A stretch of DNA of 7,247 nt from an uncultured Gammaproteobacteria bacterium (GTDB lineage: Bacteria; Pseudomonadota; Gammaproteobacteria; UBA9214). Shown here in pieces: positions 5,873-7,247 of the stretch (position 1 is the first letter of the stretch; each line of letters opens with the position of its first letter). The translations under genes and the position numbers were made by a program. The notes under the pieces are model-generated. The model did not search any database and had not been told where the DNA came from. It worked only from the letters and a program-made list of their open reading frames with translations. Location of the stretch: contig CAJQOV010000045.1 of the NCBI GenBank assembly GCA_905480065.1, forward strand, positions 1 to 7,247, given 5' to 3'.

Positions 5873-6097
5873 CTAGTGTGCATCTGTGTACGGCAGCAGG
5901 GACAGGAACCGTGCGCGCTTGATCGCGGTGGACAGCTGGCGCTGGTACTTGGCCTTGGTGCCGGTGATACGGCTGGGCACGATCTTGCCGGTCTCGGTAA
6001 CGTACTGCTTCAGGACGGCGAGATCCTTGTAATCAATTTCCTTGGTGGCTTCTGCGGTGAAGCGGCAGAACTTGCGGCGGCGGAAAAAACGGGCCAT
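5873..6097 (-). CDS. rpsR: 30S ribosomal protein S18 (bS18)
   Basis: S18 binds the 16S rRNA platform as a heterodimer with S6. The 74 residues match the family, with MARFFRRRKFCRF at the start, the central YKDLAVLKQYVTE, and the basic core SRITGTKAKYQRQL followed by IKRARFLSLLPY. ATG 6097 has an excellent Shine-Dalgarno, GAGAGGA, seven bases upstream. It follows rpsF by 34 bases. The stop codon is TAG (5875-5873), and the protein ends at the length expected for S18. Reading through this TAG would add twelve further codons after it before TAA, so TAG behaves as a true stop here. This bears on the TAG inside dnaB. Confidence 0.98.
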   Translation of the reverse strand: MARFFRRRKFCRFTAEATKEIDYKDLAVLKQYVTETGKIVPSRITGTKAKYQRQLSTAIKRARFLSLLPYTDAH

Positions 6098-6131
6098 GAC
6101 GATTCCTCTCGATTAATTGGGTACCAGGTGA

Positions 6132-6566
6132 TCAGGATGCGACAGCTTCGTCGGAGTCTGACTCATCGGCAGCCTCGTCATCCGTATCATCCGCGTCATT
6201 CTCGATATCGGAACCGGAATCACGGGTATCACGCTCACGTCGCTCTTCCGGCTTCTTGGCCAGCAGCGACTGCTCGGTAACTGCCTCTTTGCGGTTGATC
6301 ACCAGGTTGCGGATCACGGCATCGTTGAAGCGGAAGGAACTGTTCAGTTCTTCCAGCACGGGCGTGCTGCACTCGATATTCATCAGCACGTAGTGTGCCT
6401 TGTGCAGTTTCTGTATCGGATAGGCCAGCTGGCGTCGACCCCAGTCTTCCAGGCGGTGAATCTTGCCGCCATCGCTCTCGATCGTCGTGCGATAGCGTTC
6501 GATCATGGCAGGCACCTGCTCGCTCTGGTCAGGGTGGACCAGAAACACGATTTCATAATGTCTCAT
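6132..6566 (-). CDS. rpsF: 30S ribosomal protein S6 (bS6) with long acidic tail
   Basis: S6 pairs with S18 on the platform of the 30S subunit. The 144 residues begin MRHYEIVFLVHPDQSEQV and include DWGRRQLAYPIQK (41-53) and HYVLMNIE (58-65), with FNDAVIRNLVI (80-90) closing the ferredoxin-like fold at about residue 95. Beyond it is an extended charged tail. Residues 120-140 hold 13 Asp or Glu and no Lys or Arg, longer and more acidic than in E. coli S6 as I remember it. The protein ends DEAVAS rather than in the Glu residues that RimK extends in E. coli. I chose ATG 6566 because it gives the family N terminus and has AAGGGG six bases upstream; TTG 6569 is in frame but unlikely. Its leader can hide the Shine-Dalgarno in a stem (6573-6616). 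Confidence 0.97.
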   Translation of the reverse strand: MRHYEIVFLVHPDQSEQVPAMIERYRTTIESDGGKIHRLEDWGRRQLAYPIQKLHKAHYVLMNIECSTPVLEELNSSFRFNDAVIRNLVINRKEAVTEQSLLAKKPEERRERDTRDSGSDIENDADDTDDEAADESDSDEAVAS

Positions 6567-6572
6567 CAAAGA

Positions 6573-6616
6573 CCCCTTGTGGATTGGCAGCCTGCAGTCG
6601 CGCCGCAGGCAAGGAG
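6573..6616 (-). promoter_or_regulatory. rpsF leader structure that can sequester its Shine-Dalgarno
   Basis: On the minus strand CUCCUU (6616-6611) can pair with AAGGGG (6578-6573), the rpsF Shine-Dalgarno, with one U-G pair. Directly inside, GCCUGC (6610-6605) pairs perfectly with GCAGGC (6595-6590) around a nine-base loop. An 11-base unpaired segment, UGCCAAUCCAC, remains on the 3' side. Many bacteria are known to have an rpsF leader bound by the S6:S18 complex, with a two-stem fold and an internal loop carrying CCG. The layout is similar, but I do not see CCG in the unpaired 3' segment, so identity with that motif is uncertain. Confidence 0.45.
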
Positions 6617-6661
6617 TTAAATATCAGGTTGTTAGAGGCCGCGCATGGTACGCCAGGCCAG

Positions 6662-7247
6662 TCATGATTGCAATAACCCGCGCTGGCGGCGCGCCTCGAA
6701 CAACAACACCCCCGTCGCCACCGAAACATTCAGGCTTGCCACGCTGCCGGCCATCGGGATAGACACCAGGTGATCGCACAAATCGCGTGTCAGCCGGCGC
6801 AGTCCGCTGCCCTCGCTGCCCAGCACCAGCGCAACCGGGCCTTGCAGATCACTGTGATACAGGTCCTGCGTAGCATCACCGGCAGCACCGTAGAGCCAGA
6901 TACCGGCTTGCTTGAGACTGCGCAGGGTGCGCGCCAGGTTGGTCACGGTAAATACCGGCATGGTCTGCACCGCACCGCAAGCAACCTTATGCACTACCGG
7001 GGTAATGCCGGCGGCGCGATCCCTGGGGAGGATCACGGCATGAACACCCGCCGCGTCGGCACTGCGCAGGCAGGCGCCGAGGTTGTGCGGGTCCTGCACC
7101 CCATCCAGCACCAGCAGCAACGCCGGCTCGGTCAGCGCCGCCAGCAGCGCCGGCAATGCCGCCTCGGGCAGTTCACAGGTGCCGCCGGCAACCTGCGCCA
7201 GCACCCCCTGGTGGTTCTTGCCCGGCAGCAGCTGGTCGAGTTCCTTG
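6662..7247 (-). CDS. rlmB: 23S rRNA (guanosine-2'-O-)-methyltransferase RlmB, 5' end outside the window
   Basis: RlmB methylates the 2'-OH of G2251 (E. coli numbering) in the peptidyl-transferase region of 23S rRNA, using S-adenosylmethionine. The visible 194 residues run from the end of the N-terminal RNA-binding domain (KELDQLLPGKNHQGV) through the complete SPOUT methyltransferase domain. All three knot motifs are present: DPHNLGACLRSADAAG, VLGSEGSGLRRL with its conserved Glu, and IPMAGSVASLNVSVATG near the end. The E. coli protein has 243 residues, so about 50 are missing because the window ends, not because the gene is broken. It ends in TGA, and the 95-base gap to rpsF contains the rpsF leader. 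Whether rpsF has its own promoter here is unclear. Confidence 0.97.
   Translation of the reverse strand, partial: KELDQLLPGKNHQGVLAQVAGGTCELPEAALPALLAALTEPALLLVLDGVQDPHNLGACLRSADAAGVHAVILPRDRAAGITPVVHKVACGAVQTMPVFTVTNLARTLRSLKQAGIWLYGAAGDATQDLYHSDLQGPVALVLGSEGSGLRRLTRDLCDHLVSIPMAGSVASLNVSVATGVLLFEARRQRGLLQS

Noticed and set aside
6567..6569. TTG start for rpsF one codon upstream of the ATG
   Set aside because: S6 proteins start MRHYE; AAGGGG has proper spacing to ATG 6566.
6570..6580. Resemblance of the rpsF leader CAAGGGGTC to the core of the 24-bp repeats near radA
   Set aside because: Only nine bases match, the match coincides with a Shine-Dalgarno sequence, and the rest of the repeat unit is absent.
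6617..6661. A sigma-70 promoter for rpsF in the AT-rich stretch after rlmB
   Set aside because: GATATT and TATTTA are only partial -10 matches and no acceptable -35 lies at the right distance.

Overview
The window is a stretch of a gammaproteobacterial chromosome of roughly 60% GC. Eight housekeeping genes all lie on the minus strand. In transcription order they are rlmB (5' end beyond the right edge), rpsF, rpsR, a DUF2232-type membrane protein gene, rplI, dnaB, alr and radA. The order from rlmB to alr is the one I know from Pseudomonas and related Gammaproteobacteria. With radA following alr it looks more like a Chromatiales-type lineage, but the genus cannot be fixed from this sequence.

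Right part (4419-7247): rlmB encodes a 23S rRNA 2'-O-methyltransferase. It is followed by the ribosomal-protein cluster for S6, S18 and L9, with the multi-pass membrane protein gene lodged between rpsR and rplI. The rpsF leader can fold so that its Shine-Dalgarno sequence is paired with an anti-SD-like CUCCUU, which would fit translational autoregulation. A hairpin with a GCAA loop lies downstream of rplI, in a 199-base gap that also holds weak promoter candidates for dnaB.

Middle and left part (235-4219): dnaB, alr and radA provide the replicative helicase, alanine racemase for D-alanine in peptidoglycan, and the RadA recombination-branch-migration ATPase. dnaB and alr overlap by four bases (ATGA), so they are probably translationally coupled. 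The main anomaly is in dnaB. The reading frame is otherwise intact over about 466 codons, but codon 292 is TAG. This stop separates Walker A from Walker B in an essential gene. It sits in the loop of a perfect 8-bp inverted repeat. Because rpsR in the same window ends naturally at TAG, wholesale reassignment of TAG is unlikely. Sequencing or assembly error, a suppressed nonsense mutation, or a decayed copy are the main explanations.

Left edge (1-234): the C-terminal piece of a Y1/REP-associated (RAYT-like) transposase reads rightward towards radA. It is cut off by one of two identical 24-bp repeats, and the second repeat ends 7 bases from the radA stop codon. This is the only mobile-element material in the window. 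I saw no tRNA, rRNA, CRISPR array or phage gene, and no unfamiliar multi-gene system.
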